Positions 29,128 to 41,650 are shown, counted from the first letter of the stretch. The stretch: 64,000 nt of DNA from Fragum whitleyi (GCA_948146395.1 OX411544.1:39849419-39913418), one strand, 5' to 3'. The notes: a model not told the origin generated them from the sequence alone. Numbers and translations: made by a program.

Positions 29128-29420
29128 AAGAAGAAGAAGAAAAAGACGAAGACGAATCGAATAATAATAATAATTATTATAATAATAATAATTATAATAA
29201 TAATAATAATAATAATGATAATAATAATAATTAGAAGAAGAAGAAGAAGAAGAAGAAGAAGAAGAAGAAGAAGAAGAAGAAGAAGAAGAAGAAGAAGAAG
29301 AAGAAGAAGAAGAAGAAGAAGAAGAAGAAGAAGAAGAAGAACAAGAACAACAACAACAACAACAACAACAACATCATCATCATCATCATCATCAACAACA
29401 ACAACAACAACAACAACAAA
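29128..29420. repeat. 290-bp compound trinucleotide repeat
   Basis: Successive blocks are (AAG)n, (ATA/ATT)n, a pure (GAA)n of about 37 units (29233-29341), (CAA)n, (CAT)n and (CAA)n. The transitions look like point changes spread by slippage. Poly-Arg, poly-Ile and poly-Leu frames here are artefacts. It lies about 450 bp beyond the last SLC46-like exon found. Confidence 0.95.
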
Positions 29421-29868
29421 CTTTCGTTCAATTGATAAATTCAGGAAAAATAGGATAAAAATAAGTCATTACATTAAATTGCTTTTCCTTTTGAACCTTT
29501 CTACTCTAAAATTATTTTAGGCATTGAAAAATAAAGCTTCAAACCATCAAATAAACTTCAGTTGTCAAATCTTGGGCATTCACGGTGCTGAGATATTGCG
29601 ATGAGAAAACAGTAACAACATCTTAATCATAACCATCATCATCAATAACGACAAACACGACGTCGACAAACAACAACAACAACAACAACAACAAAACCCA
29701 ACATCAACAACAAAAGCATCAGCAGTAGAATGCCTATTTTCTATTCTTTTAAAACAAGGCTTACCTCTATCGTTGTCTCATTTCCCCTTTAACGGGTAAC
29801 AGAGTGCTTCGCATCTAATAAAACGGAGCACGCGGAGAACACATGCTTATTTTATTAGGACGACTTAC

Positions 29869-32800
29869 CACAACAACAAGAAGACGATGATACAAATGGC
29901 GGCCAGAACAAAGAACACAAATCCATTCATGAATGAGACTGTAGCAGCGTATGTAGAGTTCATCACAAAGTTAGCAATAATACCACAAACACTCTGTACT
30001 GCACTAACACTGGCAAACAACGAACCTGAAATGAAAAAAAAAGAAAAGATTAAGTTAGCGATGATGCCACAATCACGTAGCAGTGCGCTTACGTTGGCAA
30101 ACAACCAAGGGCGTAACTCCCATTACACAATTTACGCAAGTGCGTAAAAGAAATAATCCTCTGTGGAAAAATATCGTGGATGAATGATCATATCATCGTA
30201 AGAACATCTAATACAAGCTCTAGCTACGATGTTTTGATTATTCACCAACGCCCAAATTATAAAAGGGAGCAACTGGAGGCCATTCATCTTTTGTCACAGA
30301 CCTCATATCGCCTTTATCCTATATATTTTTTGGTTGTCGCCTTCTGAAAGCGTATAAATTTCTAGATACGCCTATGAACAACAACCCTAGATTACCTTAA
30401 AAATGATGAAGATACACCTTGCACTGTACTGACACTTGCATACAGCGATCCTTAAAGCAATGATTAATTAGCATTAATACCAAATAAAATTTGCATTTAC
30501 ACCATTTGCAAACAGTTAAAAATTCAGGATAAATTACACATACATTGGTAAACAACGATCTAGAAAAAAATGAAAGTTTAGTAAAGACAAATTTAAGAAT
30601 AATAACGCATCCACTCTGTGTCGCACTAACAATTGCAAACAGCGTCGTATGCAACGCATAAACTTTATACTGTATTCTGCGTTATTAATGAACTGGCAGG
30701 GCGGGGCTTAGCAGTGACGTAATTTGGCTAGTTTACTTTTAGATATTTTGGGTTCATTGAAAAGTAAGTCAGTAATAATCGTGAACGCGTGCAAATAACT
30801 GTATAATTCTAACCTAAAATCTAAAGGGTTCACGTGCTTAGATAGAGTGAACACATTTCATTAGTTGGTTACCAAAGTCTCGTAACTTCGGCTTAGACAA
30901 GCTGAAGTTACGAGAGTTTGATTACCAACCTTCGATTTAAGGTCTCAAGTTATCTATATCGACTCTCTGTAGAAGTAAGTAATTTCAAATAAAAGCTGAT
31001 TTACCCTCACCTTAAGTGCAACGACCTATTACTTAGGCTCCGCCCTGCCAGGGCATTTATCGTGGATAATACTAACACTTGAAACAGCGACGCTAAAAAA
31101 TTAAGTCACGATAAAGTAAGTATCAATTCCATATACACTAGTTATGTTCTAGAATCAAGACTGCAGAGAGAATGTGGTATTTATATAAAAAATATGGACA
31201 CCGCAGTCTACGCACTTGGTAGCACGTAAGGCTGCCAATCCTTTATTATTTCATCACGGATTCGATCCCCAACGGAGGCACATATTTGTCTCACAATAGT
31301 GGTTGGATCATCGTCAGCTTTAGACAGCAGCTGGAAGCTAGAAATGTAAGAAATGGTGGTACATGTGAGAAAAATACATGACATCCAGCGTCAGGCGATC
31401 TAGCCGCCGCGACATAACCGAAAAGCAAAGCAAAAATCAAAACGACAAACTCCATTTAAGAAAGCAAACAAACAAACAAGAACAATATTAAAATTTCCGC
31501 AGAAAACAAGAACCGTTAGCAATTATAAAGAGATATAATGTCTGACAAATCAAGCTATTTTTTCTAAAATTTAAGAAAAGTGTTGGTTCTTTAACCGATT
31601 CTTGTCAAAAAAAAAAAAAAAAAAAAAAAAAAACTTGCTTGCGTTTATCTTTGAATAAATAGGGACTATAATTAGACGTTCTTTATGACCATAGGAAGAC
31701 AATTAACACAGAAAGTGTTTATTGACCGATATAGATAATTTTCAAATACTATCATTATCAATCAGCCAAACAATAGGCTGATGAATAAACGACTTTTCGT
31801 CTTTTGATCGAACTTGAACAAGGTAAACTTATAAGGTCAAGACTTCTCACGTGTTCACATGACCCACCAAAAGCTTTGTTTGGACGTTCTTGTCACATTT
31901 TTGTTCTTATATATGTAATGACAGCGCAATATTTCAAAATAATTCAGTGGAGAATATTTTTCAAACAAAACACTTTGAATTTCGACTTATATCAATGTAT
32001 AAAAAGCCAGTCACTATAAAACAATAATATATTCATGTATTTTTATTGCATACGTCAGTTGGCCACACAGAATTGTGGTATAAAATATACTCATAATTAA
32101 CAAAATGATTATATTTTAGAGTTAGGATTTGGCGTTTTTTAGAAGATTTATTTTTAAATTCAAGTTTCAAGTTTATTTAATTCACATATTACAAGGCCAC
32201 TGGTCAAACATATACAGAATTCTATAATAACTAACTATGTATGTACGAGACACACCAGGTGGGGGACATATTCACAGTTCTTTAGCATATCATTACTGTT
32301 ATTATTTGTGAATCAAATAACCTCCATCATAGGCTTGCCCATACATAAGTGGTCGATCCAACAGAGGTCATGCATTTTTATAAAAAAAAAAATATTACAC
32401 ACTGATATTAAATCATATGTTTAGTAACTCGTGCAAACTTATTTCTACAAAATTCAATGTTGGGTTTTAATTTTACCTCACTGTCGTATTTCACCATTCT
32501 ATGGAATAGTTGTAATGTATAGTCCGTTTGACTTCTATATGGACCAACCTTTTCATCAATTACATAAAATTGCGTTTGAATAAAGTATTTGTATGTAGTA
32601 AAATCTTAATTTCAGCTTAATACCATTCCAAAAAATATTTTTTGAAAATAAAATGATTTCAAAATAATGATTTTGTCTATCTAGTTAATGCTAATATTTT
32701 CGCATTATCCGTTTTTAAACACGAGGGGTGATGGAGGCTGTTCAATAGTAAGAAAATGTCAACATATATAGTAAAAACACGAGGTTTTATACTAAACTTT

Positions 32801-35800
32801 TGACACATGAAATGTCCATTATTCCTTATTTGGACATGCTAATTAGCATGTCGACGGTCATGTCAGCTTAAACTTAAATAGCACGTGATTTTTATCGTTA
32901 GTACTCGCCTTTTCATCAAGTTTTCCTCGTGAAATTCCCAACTACTTTGTTTAATAATGATTTTTGATTGGTCTTAACATGTAAATATAGGGTTCATCTC
33001 AGAATGAATAAAATCAATAATCAATTATCTGGTCAAACAGTTTCTGAAGAAAGAGAGAATATACACAGATTTGATATCCAACGGTAGCAAAAATTTTAGA
33101 CAAACTTAATTATATTGAAAAACTCGATTTTATAGTAATACAATTCACTTAAAATCTTACTCTTTTGACTCGGCCCCTATGCAAATCAGTACTATTTTTG
33201 GTTATCCATTCGCTGTTCCGTTTAATACAGTAACAAGTAGGTATGAAATGCTGAAAGTTAACATGTAGACGGACGGACAAAATCATTATTTTACATTCAA
33301 AAATTCTGAAAAACAAAATTCGTCATGGTATTAGCTGGAAAAAATGATATGACAAGAAAAATATACGTTTCATTATTTAATTTCTGAGATTTTCGGCGAA
33401 ATGTTGGTCCATATAGAAGTCAAACGGACTATAAGTGGGAGAACTGAAGACGAGTGTGCTATTGCAATATCTCTTAATTTACACTAAGCATAATCACGAC
33501 ATGTTAACTTTTCTAATTTCAAAAAGCACTGTGGATAAACTAAGCCAATGTATGTATTACCGTTGGAGAACTGTTTGTCATCACCCAATTAAAAAAGTTT
33601 TCATTTTTGCGAAAAGGTACTTCTGGCTTAAAAAAGAATGAAAACATCTAACACGATGTGATGATGATACTTTTGAAAATCTCTGGACCTTTTCTGCTAT
33701 ACTTTCAAATGTGCATTTATTAAATTTATCCGATTTGTAGACGGTGATAAAAAGTGGGTGCAGTTTGAAAGGAACCCGGTCAATGCAATAAAAATGTTGT
33801 TGCAAAAAAGGAGAAATTGTTTGTAACAAGAAATTTGTCCTTTTCCTAGAATATAATTTCAATTATAATATGACCTACGTCGCGGGAGTGAAATAACGCC
33901 GTTTAATATTTTTTATATTACACGGGTGTTATTACACTAGTGGAATAACAATGCAAATGAGCTCAGAGCGAATAGCAACGCTATTTTGTAACCGCGAAAA
34001 TGACGTCAAAATGTATATATTGTGACGTCACTTTTTAACGGCGTTATAAATTTCGCGAAAAATTGAATGTTGAATTTCAATAATTTTGACGATTTTTTGC
34101 AAAAATTCGGGTCATATTATAAATAGAATATAAAATTAGTGCTCATAAAATACCGAATTTATTAAACTCGTCGTCTATAAACAGATAAAAACTCGACAAA
34201 GCCTCGTTTTTATCTTCATATAGATGACTCGTTTAATAAATTCGGTATTCCAAGACTACTCATTCAATATCCTCTATGTATAAAATCACAAGATTGTAGA
34301 ATTCGAGAGGCTGTACAGAAAAGCGATAAATGACATGCCTACCTTGTTTATCAGCTGACGTCATCATGGACATGATGCTTTTGATCATCGGGACCGTGAG
34401 AAAACTTAGAATAGCAGGAACGGATACTGAAACAGATACATTAGATATGTATATAAATAGATAAACAAAATAATTTGAACCCGTGTGTGACATTTCCAAC
34501 AAATTTTTACTTGTGCGTGGAGGGTCACCATAAAGCATCACGAACAGCGTAATGGTGGAGTTATAAGATCGCCTGATTGTCTAAAGACACTTTGAGACTT
34601 TATCTATCTAAAAATGCAAAGTTAACGCTCTGGTCATACAGTGCAGATTCACAGGCTACACGTAGACAGAGACTTTGCTTGGTACACTTTTGAAATCGTT
34701 GGAAATGTCACGCTCAGGCTCATTTGTGTGATGACATAGGGGTCGTTAATGATACCTAGCCAAGAGAGAGGGCCATACTGACCAATTGGGAAACAAGAGG
34801 ACCAAGATGGTCCTAGATCGCTCACCTGAGTCTCTATGACCCCTGGGACATCACATTAAATAGATAGGCAGATGTCAAAAAGAAGATAATTGCCTAAGAT
34901 CAAAAGCATGGAACATTTTCAGCGAAGAGCAAGACAGATATGCCTTTTTGCTCTTTGATTCTATGTAAAAAGGGATGCACCCGGGTGGACCCCAAAAGTG
35001 ACCCAAGGGTCTTGATATGAACAAACTTGGAAGAGGTCCATAAGATGATGCTACATTCTAAATATGAAAGCTGTCTGCCTTCTGGTTTCAGAGAAGAAGA
35101 TTTTTGAAGGGTTTCCCATTTTCACCCATCATGCTCAGATGAGCTGAAAGGGATGCGCCCGGGTGGAGCCCAAATATGACCCAAGGGTCTTGATATGAAC
35201 AAACTTGGTAGGGGCCCACAAGCTGATGCTACATACCAAAAATGAAAGCAATGTGCCCTCTGGTTTCGATTAAAGAAGATTTTAAAAGATTTCGCTCTTT
35301 GATTCTATGTAAAAAGGGTTGCGCCCGGGTGGAGCCCAAATATGATCATAGGGTCTTGATATGAACGAACTTGGTAGAGGTCCACTAGTTTATGCTACTT
35401 ACCAAATATGAAAGCTGTCTGCCTTCTGGTTTCAGAGAAGAAGATTTTTGAAAATCTTACATTTTTTACCCTTCATGCTCATAAGAGATAAAGGGATGCA
35501 CCCGTGCAAAGCCAAAATATGACCCAAGGGTCTTGTTATGAACAAACTTGGTAGAGGCCCACTAGGTGATGCTACACACAAAATATCAAAGCTGTCTGCC
35601 ATCTGGTTACAGAGAAGAAGATTTTTAAAGATTTTCGCTCTTTGATTCTATGCAAAAAGGGTTGGGCCCCGGCAAATCCCAAACATAACCCCAGGGTTTT
35701 GATATGAACAAACTTGGTAGAGGTCCACTAGTTGATTCTACTTACCAAATATGAAAGCTGTCTGCCTTCTGGTTTCAGAGAAGAAGATTTTTGAAGATTT

Positions 35801-38479
35801 TCATTTTTTTACCCTTCGTGCTCATAAGAGATAAAGGGATGCACCCGTGCAAAGCCAAAATATGACCCAAGGGTCTTGTTATGAACAAACTTGGTAGAGG
35901 CCCACTAGGTGATGCTACACACAAAATATCAAAGCTGTCTGCCATCTGGTTACAGAGAAGAAGATTTTTAAAGATTTTCGCTCTTTGATTCTATGCAAAA
36001 AGGGTTGGGCCCCGGCAAATCCCAAACATAACCCCAGGGTTTTGATATGAACAAACTTGGTAGAGGTCCACTAGTTGATTCTACTTACCAAATATGAAAG
36101 CTGTCTGCCTTCTGGTTTCAGAGAAGAAGATTTTTGAAGATTTTCATTTTTTTACCCTTCGTGCTCATAAGAGATAAAGGGATGCACCCGTGCAAAGCCC
36201 AAATATGACCCAAGGGTCTTGTTATGAACAAACTTGGTAGAGGCCCACTAGGTGATGCTACATACCAAATATTTAAGCTGTCTGCCATCTGGTTACAGAG
36301 AAGAAGATATTTAAAGATTTTCGCTCTTTGATTCTATGCAAAAAGGGTTGGGCCGGGGCAAAGCCCAAATATGACCCCAGGGTCTTGATATGAACAAACT
36401 TGGTAGAGGTCCACTAGATGATGCTACATACCAAATATGAAAGCTGTCTGCCTTCTGGTTTCAGAGAAGAAGATTTTTAAAGATTTTTATATTTTCACCC
36501 TTTTTGTTAAGGGTTAAGGGAAAGTTAAGGGTGGATTTCATTTATTTGAACAACTTTGGTAGAGCTTGACCCAAGGAACATCCCTGCCAAGTTTCATCAA
36601 GATTGGCCCACTGGTTTAGGAGGAGAAGATGTTTAAAGAATTTGTGGACGACGCACGACGCACGACGGACTACGCACGACGCACGACTTACGAAGGACGA
36701 CGGACATTCTACGATCCCAATAGCTCACCTTGAGCACTTTGTGCTCAGGTGAGCTAAAAACAGATTGAAACCAATTAAATTATCTGTCCTGCGTTCAGGA
36801 TGAATGAACAATAGGAAATTTTTTGCAAATTATACCCCGTTTTGCACGCGAGCTAGCGTCAATGTGGAGTATAATTTGCAAACAGTTTGTTCCGTTTTGT
36901 TATCCAGAACGCGGGGCTGTATACTTTGTACTCCAAGGACTGATGAAATAGAAAAGCACAGGGACGCAGACATAGCTTTTGTTCAAATCATTTTAAATCG
37001 ATATAATTGTTGTTTGTATTGGGTGTATGCCACTTTGAACTGTATTATAGTAATAACGCGCGGCTGGTCTACCTACCCACGGTTCGATAAATGCCGGTTC
37101 AAATGAATGCAGACATACTTTTTGTTCATATCGTTTTAGACCGCTAGAATATTTGTTTAGTTGGTTATGCGACTCTTAACAGTATTACAGTTAGATCGCA
37201 GAGACTGGTGCACCTACCTATGGTTTGATAAATATCTTTTGAAAGTTATAACCCTTCAATTTTATCATATGGCAAAATCGTCTACTCAGGATCAATATGG
37301 GTTCCACAAAGATTTGGACTGGTCGTTTTAAAGAGATGACAAATATTTACCCAAATACATAATCAGATCTGTTTGAGCAACTGCCTCCATAACGAAAGAA
37401 CCAGCATTGAACAATGAACTCCAAATGGCTATGGTTAACTCTGAAAAGCATGCCTTTAAAGGTGCCGTTAAGACTAGGCCAGCTAGTGCTTGTGCGGCAT
37501 GTCTTAGTGCAGTAAAGATGCCCACCTTCTCCGCTGTCCAGCAGAGAGGCATGCCTAGTTGAAACAACATTTCGATAGAGGACCTATGCGTTGTCGTGAT
37601 TTCCTCAAAGAAGAAGGCGAGTAATAGGAGAATATACGCCGCCCTACGTCCTTTAAACGCGGAGCTTCGATAAAAATCTATTGTCCGGTTTAAAGTCTTG
37701 AATATGTTTACAGATCTTGTTCTATTCTTTTTGATATGTGTCTCTGGAAGAAAGAACAAAGTCATTAGTATTGCAGCAAAGATCATCGCAGTACTTGCAG
37801 CAAATGGAACGAAATGTCCGAAATATGTGATAATGTACCCGCATCCTAAGCCAGATAATGTAATACATGCCAACATGTAACCATCAAAAGAAGAAAACCC
37901 GAATGTCCTTTTAACACCACCACCTTTCGTAATATCTGCAATGTATGAATAACTCGCCGAAGTAATACTATAAAAACTTCCACAGACACCACTAATTGCC
38001 GATGCGGCTACGAAGTACCCAAGTTCGAGTTCAAAATAAACCACAGACGATTCCACAATCAGTTGTAAGAGAATACCCGTTAATCCGGTCAAAAACAAAA
38101 ATCGACGCCCGAAAGAATCCGAATATGAAGGTAGAATCGTCACAAGAAAGAAAGCCGGAATGCAATTAGTTATATTCTTGAATAACTGCCACTGTGCACT
38201 TTGAGCCTGGACTTTCTCATACGCCTTATAATTTGGATCACTGTGATTCTCAGCCTTGCACGCATCCACTGCTGTGTCATTGACGGATCCTTGAAACATT
38301 TGCATTTTCAGAAAGTATTGTATCCATTGTGTGGTGGTGTAAAACTCGAGCCCGATACCACAGAATGCTAGTGTCACTACGGGCAATAACACAAAATGCC
38401 TCCATCTTATCACTTCTTCCTTGTCTATCACTGCTTTGTCCTTCCTCGAGATCAGCGGAGTCTTTTCAACGTCCGTCAT
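29869..38479 (-). CDS. SLC46-like proton-coupled solute transporter (MFS), three exons
   Basis: Members of the SLC46 family (PCFT, TSCOT and SLC46A3 relatives) are 12-helix major facilitator transporters of the plasma membrane or lysosome. Exons on minus: 37351-38479 (ATG at 38479), 34343-34426 and 29869-30025; phases agree (1, then 1). Together they give about 456 residues, the family's usual size. Exon 1 shows a first helix near residues 28-50, possible N-glycosylation sites NDT and NHS in the first outer loop, an MFS motif A-like SYSDSFGRR near 118-126 after helix 2, and FLPET near 243-247 before the central loop. Exon 2 gives FLTVPMIKSIMSMMTSADKQ, the SLC46-typical stretch before helix 11. 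Exon 3 gives the last two helices. The substrate cannot be told. The 3' end is unsure: the final TGG runs into TAA, but the same bases make a perfect GTAAGT donor, so a further exon may exist. Confidence 0.85.
30109..30370 (+). repeat. Dispersed repeat J, copy 2
   Basis: It matches 20341-20590 from AAGGGCGTAACTCCCATTAC to TTGTCGCCTTCTGAAAGCGT. It is inserted between two copies of the SLC46-like exon edge. Confidence 0.7.
30691..31055. mobile_element. MITE family D, copy 2
   Basis: The ends AACTGGCAGGGCGGGGCTTA and AGGCTCCGCCCTGCCAGGGC are inverted. The centre CTTCGGCTTAGACAAGCTGA is palindromic, and the internal TTCACGTGCTTAGATAGAGTG matches copy 1 in reverse order. Confidence 0.8.
31190..31435 (+). 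mobile_element. tRNA-derived SINE, diverged copy
   Basis: The head carries CTACGCACTTGGTAGCACG and GGATTCGATCCCCAACG. The body carries GCAGCTGGAAGCTAGAAATG, and the 3' part GCCGCCGCGACATAACCGAA. Same family as 23685-23973, in SLC46-like intron 2. Confidence 0.7.
31608..31632. repeat. Poly-A run
   Basis: About 25 A in a row, in an intron. It could be an old retroposon tail; no body is recognised upstream. Confidence 0.8.
32519..33433. mobile_element. 915-bp TIR element with TA flanks
   Basis: TAGTCCGTTTGACTTCTATA...GGACCAAC at the left is matched exactly in inverted order at the right (GGTCCATATAGAAGTCAAAC...GGACTA), about 28 bp, with TA on both outer sides. Internal AT-rich sequence has no transposase frame. 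Inference: non-autonomous Tc1/mariner-type element in SLC46-like intron 2. Confidence 0.75.
33434..34148. other. Intron 2 of the SLC46-like gene, no recognised feature
   Basis: An ordinary AT-rich intron; the short frames here show no domain. Confidence 0.4.
34149..34250. repeat. 100-bp near-perfect hairpin by SLC46-like exon 2
   Basis: TACCGAATTTATTAAACTCG and GATAAAAACTCG pair with CGAGTTTTTATC-like and CGAGTCATCTAT...TTCGGTA arms. It ends about 90 bp downstream (gene sense) of the exon 2 donor. Confidence 0.75.
34477..34722. mobile_element. MITE family B, copy 4
   Basis: GAACCCGTGTGTGACATTTC and CGTTGGAAATGTCACGCTCA are the inverted ends. It sits 50 bp upstream (gene sense) of SLC46-like exon 2. 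Confidence 0.75.
34791..36756 (+). mobile_element. 2-kb element with dimeric ~171-bp tandem core and 3' hairpin
   Basis: It begins AAACAAGAGGACCAAGATGG TCC, with CGCTCACCTGAG just inside, and ends with AGCTCACCTTGAG/CTCAGGTGAGCT as a hairpin at 36722-36756. Between are about 10 subunits of roughly 171 bp in alternating A/B order (period 342-349), each with GAACAAACTTGGTAGAGG and GAAAGCTGTCTGCC-type blocks. Two successive dimers (about 35470-35811 and 35812-36153) look identical, so amplification was recent. The layout recalls the tandem-core 'pearl' repeats of oysters, which have been compared with Helentron-type elements (inference). It lies in SLC46-like intron 1. Confidence 0.75.
36788..36918. 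mobile_element. MITE family F, copy 3
   Basis: CCTGCGTTCAGGATGAATGA and TTATCCAGAACGCGGGG are the inverted ends. TTTGCAAATTATACCCCGTT and its complement form the inner arms. Confidence 0.8.
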
Positions 38480-39999
38480 TGTTCACAGTATACCGTAGAA
38501 TGTAATCGATCTTTACATTGAGCACGTGAAAGTATTTCACGTGATAAACTGTGTTAGATAATAAAGACCCTCTTTATGTTTTATGTCTTGAAAATCGGGT
38601 GCAAACAAACTTGTCTAGAAATAGTAAGCGAAATGCATCTTTACAAACTTAAAGCTGCATTTTAGATTTTTCTAGCTGCGTTTTTGAGTACATGCTCTTT
38701 ACTGCCGATTCGGAATTGTGATCTAAAAACAAAAAGTATTATAAGTTTAAATCAAGGTCAAGAGAGTTTATCAGTTGATAAACCAGAACGCTAACATCCA
38801 AAAATAGCCCGTCAAAACTTGGGTATCGGACAACAAAGGTATTAAATAAAAGATGATAAAGGATTTTTATATCTACCTTTACTCACAGTCGTAAAAATTA
38901 ATTCGATATTCTTATTTTACGAGTATTATCCCTGTAAAAATAATATCATATTGAAAAATAGACATACCATGGTCAATCGAGTTAATCTATGACATTGATT
39001 TTCCGAAATGCGTAATTATAGAAACCAGGGAACCGTTTTACTAAACATCTTACGATCATTTTTTGTGTAAGTCAAAAATTAAAATTGCTTCTTCAGAAGA
39101 AACTAAATATAGAATTCTGTAATGCATCATCGCATTGGAATCGTCTTCTAATGACGATTCCAATGAGATATTGCAAGGCAGAATCTAACAATGAATAGGA
39201 AGACCAGGCACGATTTGTGATTTTGACCTACTATTGGATTTTTTAGAAATAAGATTAGTAAAACAGACCCGACCATCATTCCGATGTCCGCTCATTCAAC
39301 CTTAACTTAACCATATCTCGATCTTCGAGATGCTTAATGTAAGGATCTAGTGATAGCAACCGGAGCACCATTCAACTTTGTACCCAATCATCCGGACCTA
39401 TTCGCGAATTCTACACGATCGCTTCCCGACCATCACGATTTCTTCTCGACCGCAACTATATCTTCTCCCGAATAGCGATCGAGAATAGTCGAGTGCCTGT
39501 ATAAGCGCTCGGGCATTCGGAACAACGCTCGGACATTTCATTGAACTGGAAAGTTCGTACTTTTAAGTAAGCTGGAAAGTACACCGGACCTAAGTGTATT
39601 AGTAGTTTTGGGTCAGTTTAGCTGGCTTCTGGTGGTACTTCGAATGGTTATTATGCTTTAAGAAAATTAAATTTCTTAAATGGTTTCCGATCGTGTAAGG
39701 AGATTTTTTGTGCATATTATACACCTTGGTTTATTTGACCCGAATTTGACCTCTGTGGAAAAAATGCTTTATTACGATTTGTTTTTCATTCCTATGTATG
39801 CACGTGCAGCACCGAGTGAGAATAATTAGATTTTTATTAATCTAAATAGCAGGGGTCAGATTCGGGCCAATAAAACCGCGCTATACTTTGATAACTAAAC
39901 AAAGTAAAGAAAAACCCTGCAGTATAAAATTATTATATGTCCAGTCTTTTTCTATATCCTTAATTGATTTTGTTTTACACAAAGTCTGCTGCGCCCGTA
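38480..39999. other. Intergenic region 5' of the SLC46-like gene
   Basis: The SLC46-like promoter should lie just right of 38479; GAGCACGTGAAAGTATTTCACGTGAT (38520-38545) offers two CACGTG/TCACGTG E-box-type sites. A small hairpin sits at 39131-39163 (CATTGGAATCGTC and its complement). No further gene is recognised. Confidence 0.4.
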
Positions 40000-40415
40000 T
40001 TACAGTTAAAAACATCGTGAAATTGACATTCATTCCGATCAAATCCATTCTAAATCGCTCACTCAACGCACCATTCATTCATCGATTCCAAACACTCACA
40101 CAATACGATCAAAAACGTTCCAAAATCTTTAGAAAACATTGCGAAAGACGATCAATATTTAATTTAAATCGGTTAATTTATTTTTCGATTTTATTGGCTG
40201 ATGTGGATTTTAAAGTGTATGGTTGTGCCACGAAGACACACAAACAGAAAAGTATGTATATTTCATTAAATGTAGGTAATAAATATAGCTAATTTTGTTC
40301 AGCATGAACAAAATAAGCGATATTGGAATACCTCAAATTTAATTCACCCAAAACTCTATCCACACACTCATTCAATTTCATTCCAAAGTCATTCACCTTT
40401 TCGATTTACGATGTT
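40000..40415 (+). mobile_element. MITE family A, full-length copy
   Basis: TA-CAGTTAAAAACATCGTGA begins it, the core is AATGTAGGTAATAAATATAGC mirrored at 40305-40340, and the right end is CGATTTACGATGTTGCTAA. Confidence 0.75.
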
Positions 40416-41480
40416 GCTAAATTTACTACCAATGTCTGTTGCGTAGAACCACCAAGGGTTCCCCATTGGCCCTTAAAATCCTTGGCCTTGTGTTAAGGAC
40501 GGTGGTTTGGGATCGAAAGGTCCCGGGATTTAATCCCGATCAGGCCAAGGACTTTTTCTGGGCAAAAATTATTCGGCGTTGCTCCTCTCCACACAGGTGT
40601 ATAAATGGGAGAGAGAGAGTTGCAAGTCAAAGTGCTTTAGCAGCCGAAGGATAAAGGTCGGGATGAAATCGGGATTGTAGGTTAAAGATCTTGCAGCGAT
40701 CTTGTAGAAATCGAAATAGACGTGAAGTGATTGAGTAGCGCTCGAGTTAAGGTTGGGATGATCGAGCGGACATAGGAATGATTGGGGGACTGCGACCCAG
40801 AAAGGACCATGAATGTTCATATAGCGGCCGGGTTTGAATAGGAAGTCGAGTATGTGCCTTCTGGTCGTGCATGGTCTGATCGGGGAAGATATGCGATCGA
40901 ATTGATCGGATCGGCAGTAAAAACCTAGCATTAAAGAAATGCCCGAATAGACCCTCTTATTCGTTTATACGTTTGTTGTATGGAGGCCAAGTGTTTTGCA
41001 GAGTAAAGCTCATAAATATGTCTTAATAGAATGACCTGATGTGCCTTTTTACCGTATGTTAGTTTTTTGTATTGGAAGCAAAATTTCAAGGACAGGAACA
41101 GTCACCCACCAGAATGCTCCAATAAACCATCCTCGGACCCCTAGACGTAAACCATTTTGCCGCTCTCCATTGAATAGTTACAATCTTCGTCTTCCCAGTC
41201 AGTTTATCAAATTCACTAAGAGCCGGCTTTTACTTTGCAGATGACGGATTGAATTGGTAAGGTCAAGTATCGTAGATCGATTTTTTTATGCAATCCCCAG
41301 TAAGGTAAACAACATTCGTTATTTTAATTCGCTACATTCTGCCTCTAATCACCCTAAATCGTTAATGGTTTTAGACAACGAAGAAAACATTTTGGACAAT
41401 GAAGAAATTGCTTGAGACAAGCAATTTCTTCTTTTTACACAATGTTTTCTTTTTGGGTCACAAAATAGATCTTGATGTAA
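40416..41480. other. Intergenic, no gene recognised
   Basis: A GGTCCCGGGATTTAATCCCG segment (about 40520) resembles a B box of an old tRNA-derived repeat. 41385-41450 is a half copy of the family E hairpin (GAAATTGCTTGAGACAAGCA). Confidence 0.35.
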
Positions 41481-41489
41481 AGAGTTTAA

Positions 41490-41650
41490 GGTAGTGGAAC
41501 CGTAATAGTTCCACAACATATCGGCACTAATGAACTTTCACAATATTGACCGAGGCTTCCTAATGAAAATCATTAGGAAACCTCGGTTAATACTATAAAA
41601 GTTAATTACTTCCGTAATGTTGCGGAACTATTACGGGTCCACCACCTCTA
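41490..41650. mobile_element. Hairpin MITE family C, copy 4
   Basis: CCGTAATAGTTCCACAACAT pairs with TGTTGCGGAACTATTACGGG, with the tip CTAATGAAAATCATTAGG. About 160 bp. Confidence 0.8.

Larger units (their letters stand above)
30026..31105 (-). repeat. Six decayed copies of the SLC46-like exon 3 START with its acceptor
   Basis: Upstream of real exon 3 (29869-30025), its first 50-60 bases recur at about 30048-30110, 30405-30458, 30461-30520, 30526-30573, 30590-30652 and 31060-31105. Translated on minus they give LFANVSALLRDCGIIANL, LYASVSTVQG, LFTNVCV and LFAIVSATQSGC, against LFASVSAVQSVCGIIANF in the true exon. Several keep the pyrimidine tract and AG (for example CATTTTTTTCTAG|ATCGTTG). 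Later insertions (repeat J at 30109-30370, MITE D at 30691-31055) split the array. Confidence 0.8.

Noticed and set aside
29107..29520. 137-residue frame with poly-Ile, poly-Arg and poly-Thr
   Set aside because: Translation of compound trinucleotide repeats; no domain.
37698..37880. 60-residue plus frame
   Set aside because: Shadow of the SLC46-like exon 1 on the minus strand.
40569..40931. 120-residue minus frame
   Set aside because: No family resemblance; the region shows repeat-like segments and no supporting exon signals.
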